From assembly GCA_905182325.1 (NCBI GenBank), contig CAJJBD010000010.1:1-44801 (forward strand): a stretch of 44,801 bases of DNA, in the 5' to 3' direction. Below are positions 19,257 through 28,425 of the stretch, in pieces. A program made the position numbers and the translations under genes. Below the pieces are notes generated by a model that was given only the letters and a program-made list of their open reading frames with translations, had not been told where the DNA came from and did no database searches. The number at the start of each line of letters is the position of its first letter. Position 1 is the stretch's first letter. The DNA is from an uncultured Planktomarina sp. Its GTDB lineage: Bacteria; Pseudomonadota; Alphaproteobacteria; Rhodobacterales; Rhodobacteraceae.

Positions 19257-19961
19257 ATGCCTCACATACTTGTTACCCGCCCTATTGATCAGGCGCTAAG
19301 GTTTGCTAAGGATCTTGAAATTGTGGGTGTAAAATCAAAAAAAATTCTAATTGATCCAATTATGCGTATTACCGCATTGGACGTAGCTTTTAATTTTTCA
19401 AATATTAAGGGAGTTTTGATCACTTCAAAAAATGCCTTGGATCACCTACCAGTTGGACTGGATGGGCTTGGCCTTCCAGTTTACTGTGTGGGTAGTGCTA
19501 CCACGTGTCTGGCATGTGAGCGTGGCCTTGCGGCAAAGAATATGGGCAAAACAGCTGAAGAACTTAGAAAATCTCTGGCTGAAATCTTGCCAAAAGGGCC
19601 CTTAGTACATGTACGAGGCTCATTTACGACCATAGATTTTGGTAGCTACTTTCTTGATACAGACTTAAAAATAGAAAACCTGATTGCGTATCAGCAAACT
19701 GAACAGCCACTTCAGCTAGAAACCCAAAATATTCTGCAAACCGTAAGGGGTGTAGTTATTCCCCTTTTTTCAACCCGGAGCGCTCAAAGTTTGTGTAAAA
19801 TGAAATATAGCTGGAGCCGGCATACCGCCGTTGCAATTAGTGAAAATGTAGCAAAATACTGTAAAAAAGCAGGTTTTGGTCAGATTATTGTTTCCCTTCA
19901 GCCTGATGCGCGATCTATGCTTGAAGCCATAGTCCCGCTTATGAGAATAAAAAGTGACTAA
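19257..19961 (+). CDS. hemD: Uroporphyrinogen-III synthase
   Basis: Cyclises hydroxymethylbilane to uroporphyrinogen III in haem synthesis. Sequence conservation is low in this family. Recognisable parts are the N-terminal LVTRPIDQALRFA, the first-domain GVLITSKNALDHL, the hinge PVYCVGSATTCLA and the second-domain segment VVIPLFSTRSAQSL. Length is 234 residues, normal. AAGGAGG lies 4 nt before the ATG. The following Mic60-like and hemY genes support the call. hemC is not in the window. Confidence 0.88.
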   Translation: MPHILVTRPIDQALRFAKDLEIVGVKSKKILIDPIMRITALDVAFNFSNIKGVLITSKNALDHLPVGLDGLGLPVYCVGSATTCLACERGLAAKNMGKTAEELRKSLAEILPKGPLVHVRGSFTTIDFGSYFLDTDLKIENLIAYQQTEQPLQLETQNILQTVRGVVIPLFSTRSAQSLCKMKYSWSRHTAVAISENVAKYCKKAGFGQIIVSLQPDARSMLEAIVPLMRIKSD

Positions 19962-19995
19962 TGGTCTTAGGTTGAAAAACTGGGACAAATAAAAG

Positions 19996-21189
19996 TTGTG
20001 GAAAGATATAGGTAATTTTTTGTCAGATAAGAAAGTAAATAAAAAATCTAAAATAACTGATGTGGTTGTCGAGGAGGCAGTTATAATAGATGTAGGGTCG
20101 GCTAATGTCGATAAAGAGGCACAGCATTCCTCTAATGTTAACTCTGAAGAAGAGACCTTTAATAGGGTTTCAAAAAAGCTAAAGCTTGGCAGCTCGTTTA
20201 TAATTCTTGGGATATTATTTCTTGGACTTGCAGGTGTTGGTTTTTTAATTCTGCCAAAATACTTTACATCAGCCACTACAATAGGGTTGCTGGAGCTAAG
20301 GCAGATTGAGGTTCAAGACAAGCTTAAGAAGTTAAGCGCTCAAGTAGCTGTACTTGAGGGTGGTGACCCAGAAGAGAACAGCATTAGGATCCTTGAAGTA
20401 GTCAATCCAGCCTTAGTTAAGCTTGAATCTACCATAATTAAGCTGAGAGCGCTTCAGGCAAAGCAGTCAGAGATATTCAATCGTCGTATTGAAGTGTTTG
20501 AAAAGAGTTCTCCTACTAGCATTGTTCCATCACCTGAAATGAAAGCTTACGAGCAGGCCATCTCAAAAATTGAGAAGGACTTAGAGAGACAACGTTCCCA
20601 AATTAAAAAAATATCAAATGAGCTACAAGCTCAGGTTCGAGAAGTTAAGCTACAGATAAAAACTGAAGAGCAGAGTGCTAGTAAAATTTCTGAAAGCGCG
20701 ATGACGGCCGCCGCCCTAGATAAAATCCAGACTTTGGTAGCAAGTGGTTTGGGATATCAAACAGTTCTGGCTGAACTGAGCCGTACTACTGACTTAAGTC
20801 TTTCGCAGGCTATTGTTGATAATGCTAAAAGTGGGGTGGCAAGTTTAAGTTTTCTACAAAACGAGTTTCCTAGAGAGGCACGCATCGCACTAAAAAAAAT
20901 AAGAAGTGAAAAGGTAAGTTTTGAAAGTGAAGGCGCCTTTTGGTCTTTTGTAAAAGCTCAACTTGGTGTCCGCTCTCTAACTCCACAGGAAGGATTTTCT
21001 GCTGATGCTGTGCTTTCCCGAGCGCAAGTTGCAGTAAATGATGGAGACATAGGTGCTGCACTCATACAAATTAAGATGCTTACAGATGTTGGGCAAGCAG
21101 TTCTAAAAGATTGGTCATTGGCTGCTGAAAGCCGCATTCGTGTATTGGAAGAATTAGCTAAAATTTCTGACAACGTTATAACCAACTAG
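19996..21189 (+). CDS. Mic60/mitofilin-like inner-membrane protein
   Basis: The 397-residue protein has an acidic/lysine-rich cytoplasmic N-terminus, one membrane helix (about residues 60-82, FIILGILFLGLAGVGFLIL), a long coiled coil (about 95-225) and a C-terminal mitofilin-like helical region (from about 240). Alphaproteobacterial homologues lie between hemD and hemY and shape membrane invaginations and bind outer-membrane partners. The start is uncertain: TTG at 19996 has a poor ribosome site (GGGA 11 nt upstream), and a second TTG at 20020 is possible. Confidence 0.82.
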   Translation: MWKDIGNFLSDKKVNKKSKITDVVVEEAVIIDVGSANVDKEAQHSSNVNSEEETFNRVSKKLKLGSSFIILGILFLGLAGVGFLILPKYFTSATTIGLLELRQIEVQDKLKKLSAQVAVLEGGDPEENSIRILEVVNPALVKLESTIIKLRALQAKQSEIFNRRIEVFEKSSPTSIVPSPEMKAYEQAISKIEKDLERQRSQIKKISNELQAQVREVKLQIKTEEQSASKISESAMTAAALDKIQTLVASGLGYQTVLAELSRTTDLSLSQAIVDNAKSGVASLSFLQNEFPREARIALKKIRSEKVSFESEGAFWSFVKAQLGVRSLTPQEGFSADAVLSRAQVAVNDGDIGAALIQIKMLTDVGQAVLKDWSLAAESRIRVLEELAKISDNVITN

Positions 21190-21199
21190 GGAAATTAAG

Positions 21200-22699
21200 A
21201 TGCTTTGGTCACTTATAAAAATTCTATTTTTTTTAACGTTTGTGGTTTTAATTACACTGGGTGCGGTATCGCTAATGGAGTCACAGGCTGGCGTCACAAT
21301 TGAATATGCGGGTTTTGAATTATCATTTGGCGCGCTTCAGGCAACCATATTGGGAATTTTATTTACTTTGGCCCTATGGATTTTCTTAAAGGTTTTTGGA
21401 CTTATTGTTGCAGTATTTCGTTTCTTAAATGGTGATGAAACAGCGTTGTCTCGATACTTGTTTCGTAATCGTGAACGACGTGGGTTTGAGGCGCTTTCTT
21501 CTGGATTGATGGCCTTGGCCAGTGGCGATGGTGCTGAGGCCATGACAAAAGCCAAGAAGGCCGACAAGCTACTTGGCAAACCAGAATTGACAAACTTGGT
21601 TATCGCACAAGCCGCCGTTGCTTCTGGCGATAAGAAAACTGCGCGGGCAACCTACAAAAAACTATTACAGAATCCAAAAACCAGGTTTGTTGGCGTTCAT
21701 GGCTTACTTCAACAAACACTGCAGTCTGGTGATATGGAAACAGCGCTCAAGTTAGCTGAGCGGGCGTTCGCATTGAAGCCTAAGCATGTAGAAACCCAAG
21801 ATGTTTTGCTTAAACTTCAAGCTGGTCAGAAAGATTGGATGGGAATTCGAGATACTCTAAAAGCAAAGCTAAAGCACGGTGCGCTTCCAAAAAATGTCCA
21901 TAAGCGCCGAGATGCTATTTTTGCCTTGTCCCAAGCGATGGAACTGCAAGGTGAAGGTAATTTTGATGAGAGCCATAAGCTGGCAGTGGAGGCTAATCGT
22001 CTCTCGCCAGCACTAGTGCCAGCGGCTTTGTTAGTAGCGCGTGGGCAAATAAAAAAGGATAAACCAAAGCTTGCCAGCCGCACTATCCTTGCCGCTTGGG
22101 AACTGGGCCCTCATCCTGAGCTAGCCACAGTTTATGCAGCAATTGACCCAGATGAGGCACCCCTTGATCGAATAAAACGGTTTCAGAAACTCACTAAATC
22201 CATGCCTAAACACGCTGAGACTAAGATGCTACTAGCTGAGTTAAATATTGCTGCAAGTAATTATACCAAGGCCCGTTCGGTACTTAGGGGACTAGCTAAA
22301 TCTGATCCAACAATGCGCTCGCTTACTATAATGGCTGCGATTGAGAGGGGTGAAGGTGCTGACGATCAAACAGTACGGCAACTTTTAACCCAGGCAATTT
22401 CAGCACAGCGAGACCCTCAATGGATTTGTGAAAACTGTGGAGAAACTTATCAAAGTTGGGAGTCAGTTTGTCTTAATTGTGAGGCTATCGACAGTGTAAT
22501 TTGGAAGCGGCCACCTCAATCTGAGTCTGTCAGTGCTGAGATGCTACCACTAATAGTTGGTCAAATGGCTAAGGTGGATCAAGGTGTGACTTCAGTGCTT
22601 TCTGACAATGAAACTGAAGCAATAAGTGAGACTAGTGTAGAAGAAAAACAAAAAAAATCTTTAACTACAACACCGTTAAAAACTGGCATCACAAGGTAG
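21200..22699 (+). CDS. hemY: HemY-like TPR membrane protein with zinc-ribbon tail
   Basis: The 499-residue protein has two N-terminal membrane helices (about 5-25 and 40-75), then TPR-like helical repeats, with ALKLAERAFALKPKHVETQ a clear unit. Near the C-terminus is a four-cysteine knuckle, ICENCGETY then CLNCEAID, which looks like a rubredoxin-type zinc ribbon. HemY of the hem operon is linked to haem synthesis or envelope assembly, but its activity is unresolved. The name does not imply protoporphyrinogen oxidase. It follows the Mic60-like gene by 10 bp. Confidence 0.85.
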   Translation: MLWSLIKILFFLTFVVLITLGAVSLMESQAGVTIEYAGFELSFGALQATILGILFTLALWIFLKVFGLIVAVFRFLNGDETALSRYLFRNRERRGFEALSSGLMALASGDGAEAMTKAKKADKLLGKPELTNLVIAQAAVASGDKKTARATYKKLLQNPKTRFVGVHGLLQQTLQSGDMETALKLAERAFALKPKHVETQDVLLKLQAGQKDWMGIRDTLKAKLKHGALPKNVHKRRDAIFALSQAMELQGEGNFDESHKLAVEANRLSPALVPAALLVARGQIKKDKPKLASRTILAAWELGPHPELATVYAAIDPDEAPLDRIKRFQKLTKSMPKHAETKMLLAELNIAASNYTKARSVLRGLAKSDPTMRSLTIMAAIERGEGADDQTVRQLLTQAISAQRDPQWICENCGETYQSWESVCLNCEAIDSVIWKRPPQSESVSAEMLPLIVGQMAKVDQGVTSVLSDNETEAISETSVEEKQKKSLTTTPLKTGITR

Positions 22700-22703
22700 A
22701 AAT

Positions 22704-24155
22704 ATGGAAAAAAAGATAAAATTTTCTGGACCAGAGTTATGTAAGTATGAGGCACATGAGGTTGTTAAGCTTTTAAAAAACGGAGACGTGTCTTCTTGTG
22801 AGTTGTTGGACGCAGCGACAAAGCGAATTTCGCAAACTGGCAAGGTAATTAACGCCACACCCACATTGTGTGAGGAGCGTGCCAGAATGGCAGCTAGATC
22901 TCTAGAAAGCAGTAAAGATAGTCATGACGGCTGGTTGGCTGGTCTGCCTATTACAATCAAAGACTTGAACATAGTGGCTGGTGTTCGCACAACATATGGA
23001 AGCAAGGGTTTTGCAGATTTTATACCAGATGAAAGTGATCCGCTTGTACAGCTCCTTGAGGCGCGTGGTGGAATTGTTTTAGGCAAAACAAATACCCCAG
23101 AATTTGGCGCCGGTGGGAATACCTTTAATGAGGTATTTGGTGCAACTCTAAATCCTTGGGACACAAGTTTAAATGCTGGTGGGTCATCTGGTGGAGCTGC
23201 AGCATCACTCGCAACAGGAGAAATCTGGCTCAGTCACGGAAGTGACCATGGTGGTAGCCTTCGCACGCCCGCCGCATACTGTGGTGTTGTTGGTTTGCGG
23301 CCTAGTCCCGGTATGGCTGGAGGACCTGGAAAAGATAATGCTTTCATGATCGAAGGGACCCAAGGGCCGATGGCTCGATCCGTTATGGATTGTGCACTTT
23401 TTTTGGACGCTATGTCTGGCTTTGATCCAAGAATTGCAATGTCTTTTCCTGAACCAAAAACTTCCTATCAAGATGCAGTGACGCGCGTACCTACTAAACT
23501 TGCTATAGCATTTTCTCTTGATTTGGGAGGTTTTGGTCAGGTTGATAAGGAGATGGATGATCATCTGCGTGGTGTTTTGCGGATGTTGGAAAACAATGGG
23601 GTAGATATTGAAGAAACTTGTCCTGACCTTTCAGGGCTTGAAAAAACTTACCATACTCTCAGAGGGGTAATGTGGGCGACAGCCGCCAGGAGCTTACCAG
23701 AAGAGGTTAGGCGTTATTTTAAAACTACATTGGCTCAAAATACAGTTTTTGGCCAATCTCTATCAATAGATGACATTATTGATGCCAACATTAATCGCTC
23801 AAAAATATATAATGCTATGGTAAAGCTTTTTGAAAAATACGAGGTTTTAGCCTGTCCGACCGTTGGCTGTATGCCCCACCTTCAGTCCGAGGAGTGGGTA
23901 GATAATGTTGGTGGGGTGAAACTATCAGGTTATATGGACTGGCTGCGATTTGCATTTTTAGCCACGACTGCGGGCTTGCCATCTATTTCTGTTCCAGTTG
24001 GATTGGGCCCAAGAGGATTGCCGGTTGGCTTACAGCTGATAGGGAAGCCACGCGGCGAAGCAGAACTCCTATCTGCTGCACGACTGGTTGAACTAACAGT
24101 GGGCGGGCCTCTAGATCCGATTGACCCAATTCAATTTAGACCAAATGATTTCTAA
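22704..24155 (+). CDS. Amidase-signature family hydrolase
   Basis: Ser-cisSer-Lys amidase of 483 residues. Catalytic residues are visible: Lys86 in ITIKDLNI, cis-Ser161 in GGSSGGAAASLA and nucleophile Ser185 in GSDHGGSLRTPA; the 24-residue spacing is canonical. It lacks the length and neighbours of GatA and is more like broad-range amidases. The natural substrate is unknown. It starts 4 bp after hemY with an AAGGTAG site, so it is probably cotranscribed, and it converges on the di-haem peroxidase gene. Confidence 0.87.
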   Translation: MEKKIKFSGPELCKYEAHEVVKLLKNGDVSSCELLDAATKRISQTGKVINATPTLCEERARMAARSLESSKDSHDGWLAGLPITIKDLNIVAGVRTTYGSKGFADFIPDESDPLVQLLEARGGIVLGKTNTPEFGAGGNTFNEVFGATLNPWDTSLNAGGSSGGAAASLATGEIWLSHGSDHGGSLRTPAAYCGVVGLRPSPGMAGGPGKDNAFMIEGTQGPMARSVMDCALFLDAMSGFDPRIAMSFPEPKTSYQDAVTRVPTKLAIAFSLDLGGFGQVDKEMDDHLRGVLRMLENNGVDIEETCPDLSGLEKTYHTLRGVMWATAARSLPEEVRRYFKTTLAQNTVFGQSLSIDDIIDANINRSKIYNAMVKLFEKYEVLACPTVGCMPHLQSEEWVDNVGGVKLSGYMDWLRFAFLATTAGLPSISVPVGLGPRGLPVGLQLIGKPRGEAELLSAARLVELTVGGPLDPIDPIQFRPNDF

Positions 24156-24159
24156 AATT

Positions 24160-25470
24160 TTAATCCAAACTTAGGCCGCTGGGAACACTTTCAGGTATAC
24201 CAAGTTTACCCAAGACAGATGCCTTTCCAGTTAGGCTGCCAAGGAAACTTAATATATCAGAGATTTCAGCGTCTTTTAAGAAAATTGGGGAAATGTCTAC
24301 TTTGGCAGCTTGCCTGGCGATCTCAAGTGGATCAGACTGTACTACAAAATCTATACTTTCCAGCCAGGGAATGTTTGGCAAAGCAGCCATTTCTCGTCCC
24401 CACTTCAACCGCATACTTTTTGGATCCAAATGGTGGCGAACTATCCCCTCTAAAGTTGGATAGGCGCCATTATGGCCATATGGAGCGGTTAGAAGAATAT
24501 TACGGAGGCGTGGTGTTTTGAACCTATACGCATCCTCAATTTGGTCGCTTTCACCCATACGCCCAGTGTCGCGAGCTGCTGGATCAAATCGCCTAGTCCG
24601 ACCGGGACCAAAGGCTGGTAATGATAAAGCATAAAATTTTTGATCGCTGAATAAGGGTCCACTATGACAAGTGGCGCAACCGCCCTTACCAAAGAAAATC
24701 TTACGACCACGCTCTGCAGACTTTGGCAGGGCAATCTTGTCATTAACAAATTCATCATAGGCACTGTCGTAGCTTTGCCATTCAATATTTATAAAATCAC
24801 CCAATGCCTCAGCTATCTCAACGATAGTGACTTGTTCTGGTTCGTCTATATTATCGAAGGCTTCCACAAACATCTGGCCATACTCTGGTATTATTCTGAT
24901 CCTTTTTGCTAAAATGGGCCAAGCTGCATCAATTCTATCATGAATAGCTCCTGCAATTTCGTTTTCTTTAGGATTTCCTGCCATTTCAAACTGAGCGACA
25001 AGTGGAAAAATTGCCTGAGCTGAAATGACTGAATCCAAGCCAGCTGGAAGCCATTCCTGTGCAGGTGAGTTGAAACCGTTTTGATAGATATCACTTATTT
25101 CAAGACGACCATCATGAAATACTACTGTTATTGATTCGTGCCCTAAATTCCATAAAGAACTAGCATTTCGTGGTATCCGCTTACGGATTTTATTGGCGCC
25201 AACGCCCGCTATTCGCTCAGGCCCTAAACCAATTCCACCCTCACCAATCCCAAGGCTTAGTCCATCTGCACCACCGTGTTTGGGGTGGTGACATGTACTG
25301 CAACTTATATTGCGGTTACCAGACAGAATTTTATCATAGAATAAAAATTGCCCAATCTTTGCTTTTTTAGTATCGGCAGGCTGAAACTGACTTTGCAACA
25401 ACGGATACTGTTCGGCAGAAATAGGTAAAGCACTAAGGATAAGGAGAGTTAAAACATGTGGTACTTTCAG
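24160..25470 (-). CDS. Secreted di-haem cytochrome c peroxidase / MauG-like protein
   Basis: Periplasmic di-haem enzyme with two CxxCH sites: CSTCH (Cys57-His61) and CATCH (Cys265-His269), numbered from the chosen start. The first follows FYDKILSGNRNI, typical of the CCP/MauG family. A signal peptide (KVPHVLTLLILSALPISA) precedes the mature part. No ATG, GTG or TTG lies in frame at a sensible place. The best start is CTG at 25468-25470, giving 436 residues. The frame stays open to 25920, but that part is antisense to the Sel1 gene and not credible. The start therefore overlaps the divergent gene by about 15 bp. Whether it reduces peroxide or modifies a protein is not decided by sequence. Confidence 0.82.
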   Translation of the reverse strand: MKVPHVLTLLILSALPISAEQYPLLQSQFQPADTKKAKIGQFLFYDKILSGNRNISCSTCHHPKHGGADGLSLGIGEGGIGLGPERIAGVGANKIRKRIPRNASSLWNLGHESITVVFHDGRLEISDIYQNGFNSPAQEWLPAGLDSVISAQAIFPLVAQFEMAGNPKENEIAGAIHDRIDAAWPILAKRIRIIPEYGQMFVEAFDNIDEPEQVTIVEIAEALGDFINIEWQSYDSAYDEFVNDKIALPKSAERGRKIFFGKGGCATCHSGPLFSDQKFYALSLPAFGPGRTRRFDPAARDTGRMGESDQIEDAYRFKTPRLRNILLTAPYGHNGAYPTLEGIVRHHLDPKSMRLKWGREMAALPNIPWLESIDFVVQSDPLEIARQAAKVDISPIFLKDAEISDILSFLGSLTGKASVLGKLGIPESVPSGLSLD

Positions 25471-25965
25471 CCAAGACTTATAAGTGGATGTATTGCGATA
25501 CTCCTGAGCCTGATGGCTATCGTTATTGGATCGCCAGCCAATGCTGAGCTTGAGGAAGCACGAGACCTTATGGAGGATGGAAAATTTATTGAAGCGCGGG
25601 CTGCTCTTTGGCCAGCTGCACGCTCTGGGAATGCGGAAGCAGAAGAGTTGATTGGCGTGATGTATGCAATGGGTCTTGGAGTAGAACAGGACTACCAACG
25701 CGCATTTGAATGGTATTTGCGTAGCGCTATGAAAGGACACCCAGGGGCCCAGTCTGGGGTTGGTTGGTACTATGAAGTGGGCCTTGGAATGCCTTCGATT
25801 GACCTCACGCGCGCTTATCTGTGGTACGTTCTTTCTGCAATCGGAAATGATCCTGATGCTATGATAAGCCAAGAGGAGGTAGTTAAAAAAATGACAAAAG
25901 AGCAGATAGATAAAGCGCATATTTTAATCGATGATTACCGTGTTTGGCTCTATCCGTTTAGATAG
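25456..25965 (+). CDS. Secreted Sel1-repeat protein
   Basis: Small protein of 169 residues with a signal peptide (cleavage likely after SPANA, residue 30) and two to three Sel1-like helical repeats. The clearest is GVMYAMGLGVEQDYQRAFEWYLRSAMKG; the next is GWYYEVGLG with DLTRAYLWYVLSA. Sel1 repeats act as protein-binding scaffolds, and the partner is unknown. AAGGAG 9 nt before the ATG strongly supports this start, which lies inside the 5' end of the oppositely oriented peroxidase gene. Confidence 0.85.
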   Translation: MWYFQPRLISGCIAILLSLMAIVIGSPANAELEEARDLMEDGKFIEARAALWPAARSGNAEAEELIGVMYAMGLGVEQDYQRAFEWYLRSAMKGHPGAQSGVGWYYEVGLGMPSIDLTRAYLWYVLSAIGNDPDAMISQEEVVKKMTKEQIDKAHILIDDYRVWLYPFR

Positions 25966-26009
25966 GCTGAGATCCAAGGTTTTTTGTTTATTAGTGTTAA
26001 AATAGATGC

Positions 26010-26030
26010 CGCGCAGGAAAGGCCTGCGCG
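26010..26030 (-). terminator. Hairpin downstream of dctP
   Basis: A perfect 8-bp GC-rich stem (CGCGCAGG / CCTGCGCG) with a 5-nt loop lies about 15 bases past the dctP stop and also past the Sel1 gene. The minus-strand T-run is imperfect. It probably ends the TRAP operon transcript. Confidence 0.6.
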
Positions 26031-26045
26031 ACAACTCCTTACTTA

Positions 26046-27104
26046 TTATTTGATATCAGCGGCTCGACCTGCATCTAGGTCAGCTTCTGCTGCTGCAACC
26101 GCTGACGTTAAGGCACTAAATACAGCCTCACCGCCATCTACGTTTGACTTAAACCAGTCATAAACGGGTGCCGCAGCTTTTTTAAATGCAGCTTTTTCAC
26201 CTGGTGTTGGAACATATAGATCACCACCACCTGCAACAAAATCGGCATAGGCCTGAATTGACTTGCGTTTTGGTGATGCAAAAGTAGCTTGCTGTAATTG
26301 AGCAAATCCATCTACTATGATCGTACGGTGTCCAGCTGGCATTGACATAAATTTGTCATTAGACATCCACCAAAGTGCTCCCATGTATGCGTGACCGTCA
26401 AGTGTTACATACTGTAAGCCGGCATCAGGAAATTTCATGCCCATGATGTCAGTGATACCATTCTTAGAACCTTCAACTACACCAGTTTGGAAAGATGTGA
26501 ATAGTTCTGGCCATGGAATTGGAGTAGGTGACGCGCCAAGAGCTTTGACTAGTTCCTGAGGCAGGTCGGCCACAACAGTTCTAATTTTCAAACCTCCCAT
26601 ATCACTTGGACTTTGAACTCGACGTTTTGTGTTGGCAAAATTGCGCCATCCACCGGTGTTACCAATTGTCATTAGGCGAATTTTTCCACCTGAATTTTCC
26701 AACGCCATTTTTCGAACAGTACGAGTAAAATCACCAGATAGGACATGCTCTGCAACACGGTCATCTGCCATTAAGTAAGGCAAATCTAAGACCTGAACAT
26801 AAGGAAAAATTCCCGCTGCGCCGCCAGAAGTTGAAATGTAAACGTCTATCGAGCCATCAGCAACACCTTGCAGGCACTCAGCGCCCTTTGAGCAAAGCTG
26901 TGTGCCAATGAACAATTCGACTTCAATTGCCCCATTTGATGCACTTTCGACATAGTTTTTAAAAACAACAAGACCATCGTAGTCTTCGTCGTTCTCGTTT
27001 GAGTTCGCTGTAGCGCGAATTGTAAAATCTGCCGCTTGTGCTGAGATAGCACTAGCTGCAAGAATCGCCACCAATGTTAGTGACTTTATTGTACCTTTTA
27101 GCAT
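26046..27104 (-). CDS. dctP: TRAP transporter substrate-binding protein (DctP family)
   Basis: Periplasmic receptor of 352 residues with a signal peptide ending SAISAQAA (about residue 24). The DctP-fold signature GGLKIRTVVAD supplies the conserved arginine that pairs with an anionic group on the ligand. It also has the family segments GGWRNFANTKR, FQTGVVEGSKNGITD and ALWWMSNDKF. Two cysteines (CSKGAEC) may form a small disulfide loop. AGGGAGG lies 6 nt before the ATG. It is last in the operon with dctQ and dctM. An anionic substrate, possibly a sulfonated sugar given the neighbours, is inferred. Confidence 0.93.
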   Translation of the reverse strand: MLKGTIKSLTLVAILAASAISAQAADFTIRATANSNENDEDYDGLVVFKNYVESASNGAIEVELFIGTQLCSKGAECLQGVADGSIDVYISTSGGAAGIFPYVQVLDLPYLMADDRVAEHVLSGDFTRTVRKMALENSGGKIRLMTIGNTGGWRNFANTKRRVQSPSDMGGLKIRTVVADLPQELVKALGASPTPIPWPELFTSFQTGVVEGSKNGITDIMGMKFPDAGLQYVTLDGHAYMGALWWMSNDKFMSMPAGHRTIIVDGFAQLQQATFASPKRKSIQAYADFVAGGGDLYVPTPGEKAAFKKAAAPVYDWFKSNVDGGEAVFSALTSAVAAAEADLDAGRAADIK

Positions 27105-27135
27105 AATTTTCCTCCCTAGAGTGTTGCTGTTCAGG

Positions 27136-28425
27136 TTAGTTTACGAAACCGGTTAAACGCGGAATCGTCATCGAAATGGCTGGAATATAAGTTATCAAGA
27201 AAATAACAAATATTTCAACCAAAAGGAATGGAATAATAGCCCTAGCTATAGCTTCGACACGCTCTCCGGAAACGGATGAGGCAACGAAAAGAACTAGGCC
27301 CATTGGTGGTGTGGCTAACCCAACTGTCAAATTTACACTCATTATTATAGCAAAGTGAATAGGTTCGACACCCAAGCTAATAAATATTGGACCCAATATT
27401 GGACCTAATATGATAATTGCGGGACCGGCATCTAAAAACATTCCAACTACGAATAGTAAAATGTTTATCAAAAACAAGAGTACCAGCGGATTGTTAGATA
27501 ATGACACGATGTATACGGCTAAAATTTCTGGCGCATGACTGAGACTAACCACAGTTTTAAATGCCATTGCCGCTCCAACTAAAAGTAAAATTACTGACGA
27601 GGTCATTGCCGCCTTTGTTAGTACGCTTGGAAGGTCACTTAAACGAAGTGACTTCAGAACAAATAGCCCAATAAATGTAGCATAGCCTACGGCGACAGCT
27701 GCTGCTTCGGTTGGAGTAAATATACCACCAAGAATACCACCAAGTATAATAACAGGCGTTAATAATGGAAAAAATGCTTTTAAACTTGCGTGGCCCCTCT
27801 CATTCCATGTGTACTTAGCGCTAGCTACGGGAAAGTCATAGCGATCGGCCATTACTTTTACGGTTAACATTAAGCCAAGACCTACCATTACCCCGGGAAC
27901 AATACCTGCTAAGAAAAGTGCGGCCACACTCTCACCCATTACGTAAGCATAAATTATCATAATTCCAGAAGGGGGTATAATTGGTCCAATGACTGAACTG
28001 GCAGCCGTAATTGCAGCTGCAAACCGGCGGGTATAGCCCTGTTTCTCCATCGCTGGGATCAACATTGACCCTAGAGCTGAGGTATCAGCCACTGCTGAGC
28101 CAGACAGGCCTGCGAACAACATTGAAGATAGAATGTTGACGTGTGCTAAGCCTCCCCGCAGATGTCCCATCATTGCCTGCGCAAACTCTACAAGCCGACT
28201 AGTGATGCCAGCCCGGTTCATCAACTCGCCCGCGAGCATAAAAAATGGTATGGCCATTAAGGGGAAGCTATCTATACCATTATACACATTTCGATATAGC
28301 AAAGCGATGTCGCGCTCTTGACCGTTCATCCATAACAGAAGTCCTGGAGCGGCTAATAAACCAAAAAAAACTGGCAATCCAATAATGAGAAATATTAGAA
28401 ATAAAGGTAGAAACCAAAGTAACAT
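27136..28425 (-). CDS. dctM: TRAP transporter large permease (DctM family)
   Basis: Twelve-helix membrane subunit of 429 residues that couples uptake to a sodium gradient. Recognisable parts are GLPVFFGLLAAPGLLLW at the N-terminus, GIDSFPLMAIPFFMLAGELM, FAGLSGSAVADTSALGS, GPIIPPSGIMIIYA and, near the C-terminus, VNLTVGLATPPMGLVLFVAS. These are the conserved gate motifs of DctM. Its start overlaps the dctQ stop by one base (TGATG). Confidence 0.95.
   Translation of the reverse strand: MLLWFLPLFLIFLIIGLPVFFGLLAAPGLLLWMNGQERDIALLYRNVYNGIDSFPLMAIPFFMLAGELMNRAGITSRLVEFAQAMMGHLRGGLAHVNILSSMLFAGLSGSAVADTSALGSMLIPAMEKQGYTRRFAAAITAASSVIGPIIPPSGIMIIYAYVMGESVAALFLAGIVPGVMVGLGLMLTVKVMADRYDFPVASAKYTWNERGHASLKAFFPLLTPVIILGGILGGIFTPTEAAAVAVGYATFIGLFVLKSLRLSDLPSVLTKAAMTSSVILLLVGAAMAFKTVVSLSHAPEILAVYIVSLSNNPLVLLFLINILLFVVGMFLDAGPAIIILGPILGPIFISLGVEPIHFAIIMSVNLTVGLATPPMGLVLFVASSVSGERVEAIARAIIPFLLVEIFVIFLITYIPAISMTIPRLTGFVN

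Noticed and set aside
25471-25920. 150-residue N-terminal extension of the di-haem peroxidase frame
   Set aside because: It is antisense to the Sel1 gene, which has a signal peptide, repeats and a strong ribosome site. It also places the peroxidase signal peptide in mid-protein.
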